64,000 nt of DNA, taken from assembly GCA_030248295.1 (NCBI GenBank), contig JASANH010000770.1, positions 62,001 through 126,000 of the forward strand, written 5' to 3'. Position numbers and translations under genes: made by a program. The stretch is from Mesodorylaimus sp. YZB2_4 (lineage: Eukaryota > Nematoda > Enoplea > Dorylaimida > Dorylaimidae). The stretch's first letter is position 1. Each line of letters starts with the position of its first letter. Positions 1 to 12,355 of this stretch are shown piece after piece. The notes under the pieces are model-generated. The model saw only the letters and a program-made list of their open reading frames with translations. It had not been told where the DNA came from and did not search any database.

Positions 1-1
1 T

Positions 2-202
2 CAGGCCGGCGGAAAAAGATACAAGGCCAATTCCGTTTCGTTAGCTGGCATGGGTGCTCTAATCGACCCAGAAAACTAACGTCAGAAGGACGAAGTCGAC
101 GAGGACCGCAAAATGGACTTGGTCGACGAAGATATGCTCTCAAAAATGCCCTACACCTCGCATATGACGCGAGAAACTGGACGAATGATGCAAGCCAGAT
201 AA
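2..202 (+). pseudogene. coding-like fragment broken by one stop
   Basis: One frame reads through from the window edge to a TAA at 200-202, with a single TAA near 77-79. After that stop the frame is rich in D, E, K and M, with no low-complexity repeats. It could be the 3' end of a retrocopy or an old exon lying inside the PDE4 intron on the opposite strand. The product is not recognised. The fragment is too short to exclude chance. Confidence 0.22.
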
Positions 203-926
203 ATGGTTTTAGGCCTAACTGGAGCGAGATCGTAGTTAAAACGTCAAACAGCGGATTAGCATACCTTCTCAGACATAGACTTCATAATTTTCTGACTGAC
301 AATGAGATTTATTTCGAATAAGGTTATAAAAATGTGAAAAGCGTAGAAATAACCCTCAGAACTTGCAGTCTGAGAATTTTCAGCAGATTTTCTGTTCCAA
401 AGTAATCTCTGAATTCGAGAAAACAATTTTCCGACCACTCTCCGCAAGGTTCTATCAACACAGCGGACTGCATGAGCTTTATTTTTCTGCTCTACCTCAA
501 ATTTGGACAGGCGTGTGTACTCGGTCCGCGATTGATGGTCGGCACGCTTTCCAAAGGCCGAATTGCGCCAAAATCGGTTTTTTCCAAACCACGTGACGGC
601 TCCAGCGGGTTTTTTGGTTACATTTGGATAGCAGCCAATTGACTAGCTCTGACGCAGTGACAAATTAAAACATGGTCCTACGAGTGTGCTAAAAAGAATA
701 GTTGTTTTTGAGGATGACAAGAAAAGAAGCTTTCTCTAAAAGGGCGATGTTTTCGGGGACATTAATGAATGGACGGATGCATGGTTCCGGCGATAGCCGC
801 AAAAGCATTTCAAAAAGGATGGAAAAAGGGTAATTGTCTTTTTTGTTGTGCTATTATGTCTGTTTAGTGCTCCAACATAAAGGCGTTGCATTAATTTTTT
901 GTGCAAGCCATAAATCTAATTTTTAC

Positions 927-1188
927 CTTAGAAGAAGCCATTTCTGAGACGGATCGATGTGTTTGGATGGTTTCCAATTGTTCTAGACACCAGTCCAATT
1001 CGTCCAATGTTTCGCTGGCTAATCGAACCATTTCTTCGGGCATCGCTGAGCCTATATTAGCTTGCTCGGAACCGCCCCCGCCACTAGCACCTGAAGCAGT
1101 GGCTGGTGCCCCGTTCGGTGGGTGCTGTCGATGGTGATGGTGATGATGGGGAGTGACCGGCGATGCATTCACTGGTGTTTTCTTGAAT
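927..1188 (-). CDS. PDE4: PDE4 exon: UCR2 start
   Basis: The acceptor is a T run ending in TTTTTTAG and the donor is AAG|GTAAAA. The exon is 262 nt. It encodes a histidine run and a Gly/Ala/Ser-rich linker, then the UCR2 signature [18 protein letters not shown] and the SVSEMASSK segment. The first base completes a codon begun in exon 1546-1451. The linker is variable in PDE4 proteins and the six-histidine run is a local feature. The next exon is not visible within 1-926. Confidence 0.92.
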
Positions 1189-4100
1189 CTAAAAAAAAGG
1201 GATGATTTCGCACCACTTTAAGAACATACTGAAACTTGGATAAAACGACCTAGAACCCGAAAATCAGCTAGAATCTATCTTATATAGCGGAGAAGATAGG
1301 ATGTGCCGTTGACTTAAAGCAACCTACGATGGGGGGCAACGGTTGCTATCAGGGGACAATACACTTTAGAAATGCCAAGCGAAGCCATAATGGGGCGCAT
1401 CATATTCACCCATAATCGAGAGGCCCTCTCCGACAATACAATCCACTTACTTTGGTGCATTGGTAATGACTGCGAAATTATTCCGAACGTTTCTCAACGT
1501 GGCGAGCACCTGAGCGAACGGCGTCACGATCAAGTCTTCCCCATGTCTAAATGCAGATAAGGTCTTATGTCATTGCGCATTTTCAGTACTTCACACAGCC
1601 TTTGGTGTCTGTTACTTTACACTCACTCACACAGCCGTGCAAATCATACTTTACACACCGATCTCATCCAATCGGTTTCCTATGCACATTCAGTCATCTG
1701 TACAACCTCATACTGCACCCAGTCAGAAATGGCATCTGGTTCATACTTGAGGCATTCGTGGTCTCTGATCAAATGTGACCTCGCACTTCGCCCAACCGAT
1801 GCACTCATTAAAATGACATGGGTCCCAGGCGAAGATACAGTCCACGCTTTACTGCGCGAAATACCGCGAGCAAGATGCTTGAAAGCTGCAATATTTTTAG
1901 GTTCCATTGAACAAGAGGTCTTACGATTAGAACAAAGAATCGGATTAGCTTCAATTCGTAAAAGATCCGTTCAGGCACAAAATGTCATAAATGTCGTCAA
2001 AATAATATAAAACTTGTGAATAATAGATGGATAGAGGAAAGAACGGGCCTGGGTTCAAAGGCTAGGCGTCTAAAATCGGCTGGGCCACGCTGATAGAGTG
2101 TCCGCTAGGACATAGGTCAATGACCAGGTCAGATAATTGGACCCGAATGTCCCTGTTCTCTCACTGCACTCTTCTGGGACAAGCAAGTCCTCGAACCGAT
2201 TCTATACGTTCAGGAAAAGGACGACGAAAGACCAAAGCAAATACGAGTCGTAGGTCGGAGAAAGAGCCTTGATAAAAACTAATCCAACTATAGCGACCTT
2301 GAGGCGTTGTGGGAATTTTAAAACAGGAGAAGGACCGGGCACCATGTTTTCAACGCTCTGCCAGTCGAGCACAAACGCCTCTACCTAAGCTGCAACGTCC
2401 TACGCGTTCAATAAAGTGCACAGGAAGAAGCTCCCTTTCACTCCCCCGAGACACGGCCTGCACCGACTTGAATATGGTAGTGCGGACCAAGGTGTATACA
2501 GTCCTGTTCAACATGTCATATCCGTAGCTACCATCATATTGAACCAGCCTCATAAAAAGTCGATTCGATCTTCGTCGACACCTGTGTAACTACCTTCAAT
2601 GCACTCCCATAAAAATACGATGATGCAAGATACAAACTGAGAAGAGAAGAAAACTAATTTTCGACTGTTTCGATCTTTCTTAAAGGAGACAAAATAAAGC
2701 TCGAGAGAAAAAGATGGCTGAGTACCAGCTTTACCAAAGTCACGTCACAAAACAGCCTCCCACTGTACATGCCTGATGGCTATTATGAGCAGGAAAAATA
2801 AAGATAACAAGGCAAGACAAAGTTAATGAAACGTCATTAAAATCATCGACCGGCTTTCAATAGAGCCTTACTGTGGGAGTAAGTTATGGGAAAATTTAAA
2901 TCTCACGATCGTTACCTGAAAGCCACATTGAGCAAATCATCTGCTCTTGAGGTTACCTAAAGTAGAAGCCCACAGAAACAAAGTGGCCGCTGGCCACATC
3001 ACACCTGCTCACCCAAGTTTTTCAATAGGCTCTGATCTGGGAGATACAATAAGAAACCTCACAAAACTGGGCATATAAATCAGGAAAAAGAAATTCAAGG
3101 CAGTCAGAACCAGGGCAGGATTTTCACCATGCCTATGCTTAAAGGACATTCTTATTGCACTTTATGAACCCCGCCATGTAACCCAGACCCGTATGGTCTC
3201 ATAAGACTCCTGGGGCGGGAAAAGGTGATTTCTTCAAACCCATCTAGGAGGGAGTTTATTAGAGCGTAGGTGCATCTGAGGTGGACATAATCGAACAGGT
3301 ATGTGTGCTACCAAGCTGTTACTCTATTTACTATAGTGCACACAACCACACACTTGACCCCACAATCCCCAATCATGAAATTCTAGTTCCAATTCCAGCG
3401 CACTACGTATTTGAGCCCTCGCCTCATCTACTCTTCTGCAGGACGATGCATATCCCCTGACCTCTGATCCACAGCATACTTTCCTTAAAACCCATCCATA
3501 GCTTTGGATATATTCACGTAATTAGGAATAGCGGAATCAAACTGAAACCTTCGATATTCCTATGTGCACAGAATTTTTCAAGCTCCTCTCGATCAAGGAA
3601 TCTATATACACTCCAAATTGTAGATATGAAGCAATTATCGAAGGCGTTGCAGAGGTCGAGTTACCTAACGAAAAAGATACGGGGGGGGGGGGGGGCTCTG
3701 ACGGATTCACAAACAAAACCTGATCGTGAGAACGAATGCGAGACCGTGCGCATCACTTCCACGCCGCATCCACACCATATACCCGCCCACACCAAAGTCA
3801 CCTCGCGCCGCTCTAAAAAAGCGTAATCTCCCAGATCCTTCGCGTCCCTCGATTCATTAGCACTGACTCTGAAAAAATGCCTATGCTCAGTGCAGGTCTT
3901 GCTATTGCCCTAGGTGCTGTATTTCTAGCATGGCCATCGCTTGCAGTCTTTTCCTCCTGCACTCTTCTAAACGATTCAAGGAACACATACACTTTCTTCC
4001 AGAATTGCGACCTTTTCCGAACAGCGAGAGCGCTAGTGCTACACGCTCGACGGAACACAGCTGGTGTAGGTCGTCCTTTGGCAGAGTTAATATCCGCATC

Positions 4101-7100
4101 TGACGAAGCTGCGGCTAATCTCCTCTGAGCCGGTATGGCCGGATGAGACATGGACGTTGAAAAGCGAAAAGGACGAAATGGTCGCGAAACTGGTGATATT
4201 GGGGCAGTTGCTGGCCCAGAATCTTGTTGTCCTTCTTTTCTCTTCAATATTTTGGCTCTTAGCTGTCGATTAAGACGTTCATGTTCATTGCTAGTTTCAT
4301 CTTGCATTTCGACCATTTCTTCTCCGCATTCTTCATCATCGCCTTCTTCTTCTTCATCAAATACTGGTCCCATGTGAAAGGGCGATAATTTTCGACCCGA
4401 AGACCAGGAAGACGACGATGACACTCGGTGCTTGACCCGAGCTTTCTCCAATGCCATTATCGAATCGTCAATTCCCGATTGTTCCTCTTCGTAATCATCG
4501 TCTTCATTTCGGTTCCCTCTCCCTTTCGCCTCTTTCGCTTCATTTATGGCCATTTCTAGCTAGAATCTTCGAAAAAGGAACGTGCCGCGTCTTCAAGTCA
4601 AGGTCGAAGAGTAGAGTCGATTCGATTCGAGAAAGAGGGGGAAATACAAACGTCGCTTTTTTCTTGCAATGTTCACTTTTTCTGATTTGAAACGTGCGTA
4701 ACCTGGGAAACTATGAGCCGGGGCACCATGGATAATCGGGTTCGTTCTCGTCAAGAAATTAAAAATTGGTAATAAAATGAATCAGCTGACGTAAAATGAA
4801 CGAAAATTCTTGAACTTAATGCCAGTAACTGCTTGTTTTTCTCTTCGAAGCGAGTGGGAAGTAAGGAATAGGAGGTTTTTTGCTTTCCCTTCCACAAAAA
4901 TCTTCAGCTTCTCGAAAAGACAACTAGGAATTTTCTACCTAATCAATATGGTGATTAGTCCAAATAATGATTTGTTCACCAGGGTGACACCGAATCAACC
5001 AAGAGGAAGAGGCAGGGAATAATGTTTAAAAATGGGTAGTCCAGTTGAAGTGAACGAGTTCATACAGGCACTTATTTATTTTAGATAATGCTCGTCGATA
5101 GGAGCAGTACGAAAAAGTTCTTTATCGCTCTGCACCACTGGGTCTAGCACAATATGCTGTAGGAGCCAAGTAACCAGCCAGCAGCTACCTAGCTAGAGCT
5201 GATTATTCAAAACGTGGCAAGTACAGTGTCAGAGAAAATGCAGCAGTCAGATTACAATTGCTGATAATAGCCTACGTGGACTATGAATAGAGAAAGCTAT
5301 AAAAAATTTTTTAGCCGCGCTTAAACTGCTTGTGCCAATCAACGCGGAAGGGAAGGGTGTAGGAGGAGTGGAGGGCAGGTGAGCTAAATAAATGCGAAGG
5401 GGGAAAGGGTGCGCTGTCAATAGGAATTTGGATAACCTGAAATCAGAGGCGTCTATTCAAGCTTGTAAAGCGAGGTGTTCAGCGGACGAGTAAGATACCA
5501 AAATGAGAAGCCACAGTGCAGGTGCCCCATATGTTAGTTGAAATTTAAGGAAGTAAAAATGAAGGAAACGTGACAGGAAGTGAGAATAGTCAGGCGGGTG
5601 GCCCCCATTTATTCACTGTCGATGAAATAACTCTTAAATCGAGTGATAAGAGCCCCGTAATACCTCAAAAGTAGCATTGCATGATATGAGGACGCATGGA
5701 TGAAATTTAAACGGCCGATCAGTGAATTTTAAACCCAGCGCGATTGCAACCAATATTTTTCAAGGATGTTTCCTTAAAAATTTGATTGCAATAAAGCTTG
5801 GCGCATGTACGACGCAAGAGCTTGTAAGGAAAATTCCTCGGGCACTGAACAAGAAAGGGAACAGTTCTTAGCTTTTATCGTTAGCTACTAGCTACTTCTA
5901 CTCAGAAGGCGTGAAAAATATTTTAGCACCTTCCTATTAAAGTCAACACAGCAGCTAGCTGAGCTAGTCAACATCAGAAGAACGCGCATCACGTGCTACT
6001 TCGGCATCTTGATAATCACGCAGGCCAAGAGTTACAAAAAATCGAACTGGATGGAAAAGCATGGTAATTTGTAACTTAGTCCAGGCGAGATGCACATGAG
6101 CACCACATGACTATTTGGCGTTATACCAAAAAAAGACAACAACTGAGGGTTTACTGCTAGATTGTACAAAAAAATGTGATAGATGGAAATATTTTGGGTC
6201 TTCCTCACATGTGATACGGATAATCCATCAAAAAGTATGGACTGTGAAAGCGCTGGGCGAGGCGCCGTGAACAAATACTGTTGTTCACTCTGCTCTGTTT
6301 AGACCTCAGAAACTGGCAAACGAAGCAGCAAAATGAGAAGAGCCGCTTGACGAAGCCAATCAGAGCATGTTCAAGTGCAGAAATGCTCCCAGTGGTTATT
6401 AGCCAGTCACACTCACACTCACGTTCTCCCACGCACCCTCAAGAATTTACACAGAAAAGAAACATCGTTACTTACATTTGCGTTGCTTCGGAAGCAATCG
6501 ATGAAGCCCTGGATGCGGATCGTGGTGATAAATCAAAGTCTGAATCGGATTTGTACAAAAATGATTCTCGTCTAGAGTGTGGAGTGGCCGCGTGATGTTG
6601 AAGCACGACTCCAGCAGGGAGCGGACTGCCAGATCCATCCTTGCCCATCGTATTATCCACGTCAAAGCTGAAAAAAGACACAAAATCAGGCAAATAAATC
6701 TATTCCTTAAATCAAGATATTTTCACTAAATCTGGTGTGTTTCTTTTCGTTACCCTCTCAGCCAATCAAATTTAGGCTTCTAATCTATGCAAATTTTAAC
6801 ACCTCCTTCGCATCATGGCGTTAAAACGAAACGTGGGAAATTCAAGCCCTCAGCCGTGTTTAGAGTTTTAATAAGCATATCGCACATCTGAAACAAATGT
6901 GAACATTTGACCTTTGGATGCTGTCTAACAGTTCAACAGATCAAAACTGAAACCCAATATGAGGACATGCAGCTAGGATTTCCTTGCCTGAATACACGGG
7001 GTCTTCCAAGAGAGGAAGATAATGAAGACGACACCACGCATCTGTCCAATAGTCTAGTTTCACTTCGGCAATGAATCGTGCGTTTGACGCGTACGAGAGG

Positions 7101-10100
7101 CGTCGGTGAATGCATGACGACTCTACAGATATCGATGGAATTACATCCGAGTCACTCGACCGAAGCAAGCCATATTGGTTAAACAAGTACTGGGCAATGC
7201 CATCCTGCAATTTCTACGGCAGGAAACTAAATCTAGGAGCAGAGAAACTACAAGAATGTAGACTATGAGAATATGATAAAATCTTGTAGACGGATGAAGT
7301 AGGGAGCGCCTCGAAGAGAAGCTAAGCTCGAAGAAGCTAGTAGGAATGAATAAGCTCTCATCGAGCGTTGCACTAGCAACCAAGCAAGCACCTAATCTCG
7401 CTCAGACGTCACTGACAGTTTCCACATGTCAACAACGTGTAGACAAGCTGCCCCCTCAAAGTGATCCGAGATAGTCTTATATGACATTTCGTTCGCACAA
7501 GATATACGAAGCTGGTGATCGAAGACGAGGCGTCCTTTTCACCCAAGCCAAGCGACGAAGACGAGTTTGCACAATGTCGGCGAGGACTTTCCTTAACGAA
7601 GCCTTCTCACTAGCAGTGACGTTGAAGGCTCGTCTTCGTGTAATGGAGCCTTTAAAGTCGTTTTTCTGCTTGCGACTCTCAAACAGGCTTCAATGGCACA
7701 CAGTATAGGTTAGGGTCTCGCTGGGCGAACAAGCCATATGAGGCCCCTCCTTTCTCTTCCGTTACGAACCACATTTGCGTCAATGCGCTTAGCCTCTATC
7801 ACATATCTTATATGGGAAACTGCGGGGTGTCCCCGTTAGTCGAGTGCTGGCTCCACCATGGCCTCAAATGCGAAATGCAGGAATACGTTATTATTAAGGT
7901 CTCGCTATATGAAGTAGAGTGCTGCCAGGCACTGAGTACCGCTGAATCACTACGCAGGTCCCTACATCAGAATTACCAGGAAATCATGGTCTTTGGTGGA
8001 TCCCACGCTCGAAACAAGGACGCGTCACTCCACAATCACGCACTAGCATCTGCCAGTCGTAGGCGGCGAGAATCTAGTTTCATTTAGTTTCAACCTTTTA
8101 GCACGTGCCAAAATGTGTTGCAGGGTGTTAACATCCTTTCTTCTTTTTGACGAGTTTGCTTTCTTGTTTTTACGAGTAAGGGTGGAAAGGAAGTGGGAGA
8201 AAACCTGCTGGCACTTTAGTGCTTATCTACGTCACACCTGCTTCCAGCGGAAGCAATGGCAGCAGGAACTAGTCTCTGACCGACAACCAATGTCGAGGAG
8301 AATGACTACAATGTAAGGAAAAACGTGACTCACAAAGGGGCATGTATTGACTGAGTGATTTTCACTGATGTAAGTGCCCTACACAATAGTATCAGCGTAA
8401 AGAAAGTTAGCACACAAGAGTGAAGGCCGCATTTTTTTTTACATTTTTCAAAAACTAGTACCTACTCGAGTGGATACAGAAAAGTGGAAAAAAGGTTTTT
8501 GTTGCATAAGACTTCTTAACGAGAAATCTGCATCGCTTTTGGGAGTGCGAAAGAGTTGGTTGGCTTAGTGGTGTAGAAAGCGGGTGGGAGCGGGTGGAAG
8601 AAAAATAGTCGTGTTCGATGATGTGAGGATGCAAGAAATAGCTTCCACTAAAAGTGGAACAAACTGGAGCTATTGTAGAAAGTAGCGCAAAGCAAAAAGT
8701 ACAGTGAATTTAGAATATAGGATCAATAAACTGTAAAACTTGACTTGACGTACTGCGCCTGGCTATATCTCCTTGCCATATCTAACCTCGTAAAATCCTA
8801 TCAGGAAAAAGGAGCATTTTATACAGCTGAAGTGGTAAAATTTACGATTATTGATTGATGCGCAAAATTTTACATGCACGTATAAAAAGATATAAGGACG
8901 CTTAAAAATTTGCGATCCCAGGGAGGTATGCACCAAGTAATAACCAGTTTATGTATTCTACGTTGCGAAGATGCATTACAGGCCCCCCCCCCCCCCGTGC
9001 TTAGCACTGTTGTGACGTCAGCTGCGGAAGAATACAGTTTTGGAGGTGACATTCTTTATTCATAAGAGCAGCGAGACGATTTTTCCAATGCGTTTTTCTG
9101 GGCTAGGATAAAGATGGTCCCACTCTTAGTTTCGTTTAGTCTCACAGGACAATATCATGAGACCCCGACTACGATTGCCCGTGTAGCAGGGACAGTCCAT
9201 GCTTATTGAGTCGCAAAAGATGCTAGTTCCTTATTTTTAACCGCCTGGGTTCAGAAATTTGAAAAGTACAACTTTTTCCAGCTCTCGGCAGGATAAGAAA
9301 TACGGCCAAGTAAAGAAGCTTGACATAACGAGATGTGCAATGATGATCGTTTTGTTTTCTAACTATTCACCCGGCTTCCTGTCCGATTAGGAGGTAGGGA
9401 GATCATTAGGCTGGCTATGTGCGTCAATCAGCCAATCTAATCAGCGAAAAGACAGCTTAATTGAAAGAAGGCGACAAGACAGCTAAGCCTCGTCAATGCA
9501 CTCACTCACTTGATTATAGGTTGATGTTCGGAAGAGTGGAGGCGATCTCGCGATGGGCTCGTATCATGTTCATCATCGGGTTTGAGCAATTTAGGGCCAT
9601 TAAGAGGGGGAGAATAGGGCGCGAACCAAGGTGCTGCATAATTATCGTCGCACCCACTCTCTTCCCTATTATCGCACGCGTGTCCATTTAACACTGGAAG
9701 ACACCCTTGCCAATATTGATTACGTTTACGTCGCGAAATCTCCCATGCACTTCGAGAACGTGGCCGACACAATTTTTTGCTAATTTTTTCCGAACTTCTC
9801 AGATCGTAGACGCTTCGCCGTCGACGTTTTCTTCCTCGCCCTTCGTTCAGCTCCTCATTCTTGTCCTTAACACCAGTCATTTGGGTCGATAGAGTCGGAG
9901 AAGGCGGTGATAAAAGTGATTTACGCCGAACACCTTTTTCGGCGTACCATACGCCCTGAGCTTCTTCTATAGCCATAATAGTAGCAGAGTAAGAGCATCG
10001 ACATCAACGAGTCGAGTCTTCCAATTCGATCAAAACTAATACTTACAATATCCGTATTTAGAAGAATTCAAAAGTAGGCCTTCGTTTTAATGTGCATAAA

Positions 10101-12355
10101 AAGCGAGCGTCCACCAGTCGCTCTCTGCTGGATACAAGCCCGCCTAAACCATACGACGTCAGAACCCCGCGAATAATTCGCCTTTAAAACTGCTGTTGGA
10201 AGCAGACTATTAGAAGCGAGTGACTAGACACGTCGCCGAGTCCTCGTTTTCGTCAGCAGCAGTAGGGGCAGAGGCGAGAAACGAGACGAATAGAATGTTT
10301 CCAAACCGCCATCGAACGAGTTGTCTTCAAAGTTCCGACAACGAGGGGATGTAGTGCGGGCTTCGCCGAAGAAGATACACGCAGTAAATCGCCTTAGTCA
10401 TAACACATTTCACCAGCTCGTCTCGTGCCGACGTCACATGGGAACAGTTAGCAGATTAGCCAATAAGCCTAATCCCTAATGCTCCTTCACTAGCAGAAGG
10501 CGAAACCGGAAGGGAAGAAGGAACGACGTCGGGACTAACCATAAGCTTCAAAAGCGCCAATTTCCCCAAGTCGACTAGAGTAAAGCCGCCGGAAAGACGT
10601 AGCTGCCAACTTTTTTGCACACTCAAGTCTATCTGCCAAAGAGGCGTGGCTGTTGGGAACAGACACAAGCACTTTGTGTTGATTCAAGACATACGCGGAA
10701 TGGATAAGGAAAAATTGCTTGTGTCACGCGAGACAGATGTCCTTTCGCTGAGCGTGAGTGCCGATGAATACGTCAGAGGCGTTGTTTTCTGTTAAGTACA
10801 CACTGATAAGATCGAATTGCTATTGTTTGGGTGTAAAAATCATGGTGTGTCGGTGGGAACCATTAGATGCTTCGCATAACGTTTCGAAGATCAACAAAAA
10901 TGTGGGTGAGATAAAGATGACCAAACTGATAAGAGCAAGAAGAGGGGCAAGAAGAGATCAGTCCGAAGTGGGAAAATTTCAAACCCACAGCCAACCAGTC
11001 GATAACAAGGCGAGGACTGCAGACAATCACGGACCAAATCCAATTAGCAAATCAGTGAAAGGAAACAAAGCAGTCAATCAAAATCAAAATAGGAATAAAC
11101 ACAAAACCCAATCAAAGAACAAATCAAAATTTGCCAACCAGAGCACAGAATTCAAATTGGTCAGTCAAAGCATATAAATTCAATCGATCGAGGGCGTAAT
11201 CAATAATTCAGTAGTTTGCGAATACTCTCAAAGTATTCGAAAAACTTGCTGTTCGAATGATGAAAATGTTTTCCTTGTCCTAAGCGAGACAACGAACCAA
11301 TATACTTGGAAAAAGCAGAAAGTCAGCCAGCGTTTTTAGAAAAGGAAGGAAATGCCCCTTGTCACTCGCCTGTGCCTTATTGCATGTTGATTATCTACAG
11401 TAGGGCACAGAACTTAAAAGGCTCATCCGTCAACACGAACAGTGCACAGGAATTCTCGCTTGACTGACACGAAAGTATCTCAAGAATTCAACCTTCTTAT
11501 TATGCTTTATTTTTAATGGGCGCTAAGTGGGTGACGCAGAATAAAAGAGAGATTGGTATCTCGTTATTGTAAAAACAAGTTTCACAGGCCTTCTAACCAC
11601 TGCGTGACGTCACATATGACGTCGCAGTGTGAGCAGGTATCGAGTGGCCTTTTCGTTTCCATTGCCTCGTTGGACGAAAGGGTCGGCGAGTGATAAGGGA
11701 AGGCATCGCGTGAGTGTGGGCACATTCGTGCGTATGATGAATATGGAATCAGTTCCGCCCGTCGTTCTCCATGCTCGTGAGACCAACATTTGAAAAGGCC
11801 GCTAGTTAGATATTTGTCATGCGCGGAGAGGCCACCCGCTAGCCAGCCAAACACTTGGATAAAGGCCTAATGGAATGCTCCCTAGCGACAAGACCAATTT
11901 GACGATTTCCGAAAAGCCAGATGACGGAACAGCGTGAGAGAAAATGGACAAGTTCCATCATTCTTTTTCATTGCGTTTCCGAACTTACGGTCTTAATAAT
12001 AAGATTTTCAAACTTACCCTAAACCTGGGCCACGAGTAAATAAATCTGCTGAATGCCTTCGATTATTCAAGAGCATATAACGAGGAACAGACAAAGTCAT
12101 TTGTGGCACAAATTGTCTTTTTGAATAAGCGTTTTGATCATTGGTAGTCGCAGTCGAAGGTGATGTAACTATGGAAGGCAATGGTAACGTGCCAGGTGGT
12201 TTCTTTATATGACTCGGTTTAACGCCAGTCGTGGCACAATCGACGCATAATCCATCATCTTTTTTTCGGGGCGACATTATGTTTGCATCAACGCCATCTC
12301 GGCGTTCATCATCGTGATCTTCGACGACAATATTGGGTTTCAGTGCCGTTGTCAT
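927..12355 (-). CDS. PDE4: cAMP-specific 3',5'-cyclic phosphodiesterase, PDE4/dunce type (5' part of gene)
   Basis: PDE4 enzymes hydrolyse cAMP to AMP. Long forms carry two regulatory regions, UCR1 and UCR2, ahead of the catalytic domain. The minus strand shows UCR1 in exons 6667-6476 and 1546-1451 ([28 protein letters not shown]) and the UCR2 start in exons 1546-1451 and 1188-927 ([27 protein letters not shown]). Phases agree at every junction: 2/1 into 6667, 2/1 into 1546 and 2/1 into 1188. Three candidate first coding exons (12355-12018, 9976-9705, 4553-3991) all end in phase 2. The first two therefore join to UCR1 and the third joins directly to exon 1546, giving a short form lacking most of UCR1, as known for mammalian PDE4. 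The RRESF serine motif in UCR1 is the known PKA site of long PDE4 forms. The rest of UCR2 and the catalytic domain are not in the window and should lie to the left. The family call is very secure; the exact start sites are less so. Confidence 0.93.
1451..1546 (-). CDS. PDE4: PDE4 exon: end of UCR1 and start of UCR2
   Basis: This 96-nt exon runs between the acceptor ATTTAG|ACATGG and the donor CCAAA|GTAAGT. It encodes [20 protein letters not shown] and then [11 protein letters not shown], the most conserved block linking UCR1 and UCR2. One base at the 5' side and two at the 3' side complete split codons. It is missed by simple ORF scans because it contains no start codon. Confidence 0.94.
3681..3695 (+). 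repeat. poly-G tract (15 bp)
   Basis: An uninterrupted run of 15 G. It lies in a PDE4 intron close to the short-form first exon, downstream in the sense of transcription. Confidence 0.9.
3991..4553 (-). CDS. PDE4: PDE4 alternative first coding exon (short form)
   Basis: An ATG at 4553 opens 187 codons plus two bases before a donor at GT|GTATGT, phase 2, matching the exon at 1546-1451. The peptide is acidic at first (a D/E/Y cluster near residues 17-25 and an E/D run near 66-80), then Ser/Arg-rich, and ends with RKRSQFWKK. The exon lies between the UCR1 exon and the UCR1/UCR2 link exon, so transcripts starting here would lack the PKA-site half of UCR1. Promoter and splicing are inferred. The open frame continues past the donor to a stop at 3813, so a different donor or a read-on terminal exon is possible. 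Confidence 0.65.
6476..6667 (-). CDS. PDE4: PDE4 exon: UCR1
   Basis: The exon is 192 nt, from acceptor TTTTTCAG|CTTTGACGTGG to donor CAAAT|GTAAGT. It encodes FDVDN, then [31 protein letters not shown] and [11 protein letters not shown], a near-textbook UCR1 start. The serine in RRESF is the known PKA site that activates long PDE4 forms. The acceptor phase needs two bases from upstream, which both upstream alternative exons supply. Confidence 0.94.
8983..8996 (+). repeat. poly-C tract (14 bp)
   Basis: An uninterrupted run of 14 C in PDE4 intron DNA (poly-G in the transcript). Confidence 0.9.
9705..9976 (-). CDS. PDE4: PDE4 alternative first coding exon (long form b)
   Basis: An ATG at 9976 opens 90 codons plus two bases up to a possible donor GGCAAGG|GTGTCT, phase 2, matching the UCR1 exon acceptor. 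The peptide begins MAIEEAQG, is Ser/Arg/Lys-rich and ends RRKRNQYWQ. Its start and end echo the short-form exon at 4553-3991 (MAINEA; RKRSQFW). The donor is not optimal and the frame stays open to 9506, so the 3' boundary is uncertain. Assignment to PDE4 rests on strand, order and phase only. Confidence 0.5.
12018..12355 (-). CDS. PDE4: PDE4 alternative first coding exon (long form a)
   Basis: The exon ends at a strong donor, TTTAGG|GTAAGT, in phase 2, so it joins the UCR1 exon in frame as ...RGPGLG-FDVDN. The first in-frame ATG is at 12355, giving 112 codons. The frame is open upstream beyond 12436, so the exon could instead be internal with an acceptor near 12460. Features include a D/E/R cluster, a paired Cys motif (LCVDC) and [10 protein letters not shown] near the end, a basic-plus-serine context common in PDE4 N termini. 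Confidence 0.6.

Larger units (their letters stand above)
1189..12017. other. PDE4: PDE4 intronic DNA
   Basis: The stretches between the exons (1189-1450, 1547-3990, 4554-6475, 6668-9704, 9977-12017) show no other supported gene. They contain homopolymer tracts (15 G at 3681-3695, 14 C at 8983-8996) and scattered AT-rich DNA. The large ORFs here on the plus strand have no family resemblance and no splice support. Confidence 0.5.

Noticed and set aside
9506..9704. Extension of the 9976 exon to a stop
   Set aside because: An in-phase donor at 9705 joins UCR1 correctly; the extension shows no PDE4 feature. It could still be real if that donor is not used.
10758..11177. Plus-strand ORF rich in N, K, Q and S
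   Set aside because: Low-complexity composition from AAT/AAA/CAA runs. No splice sites or family resemblance.
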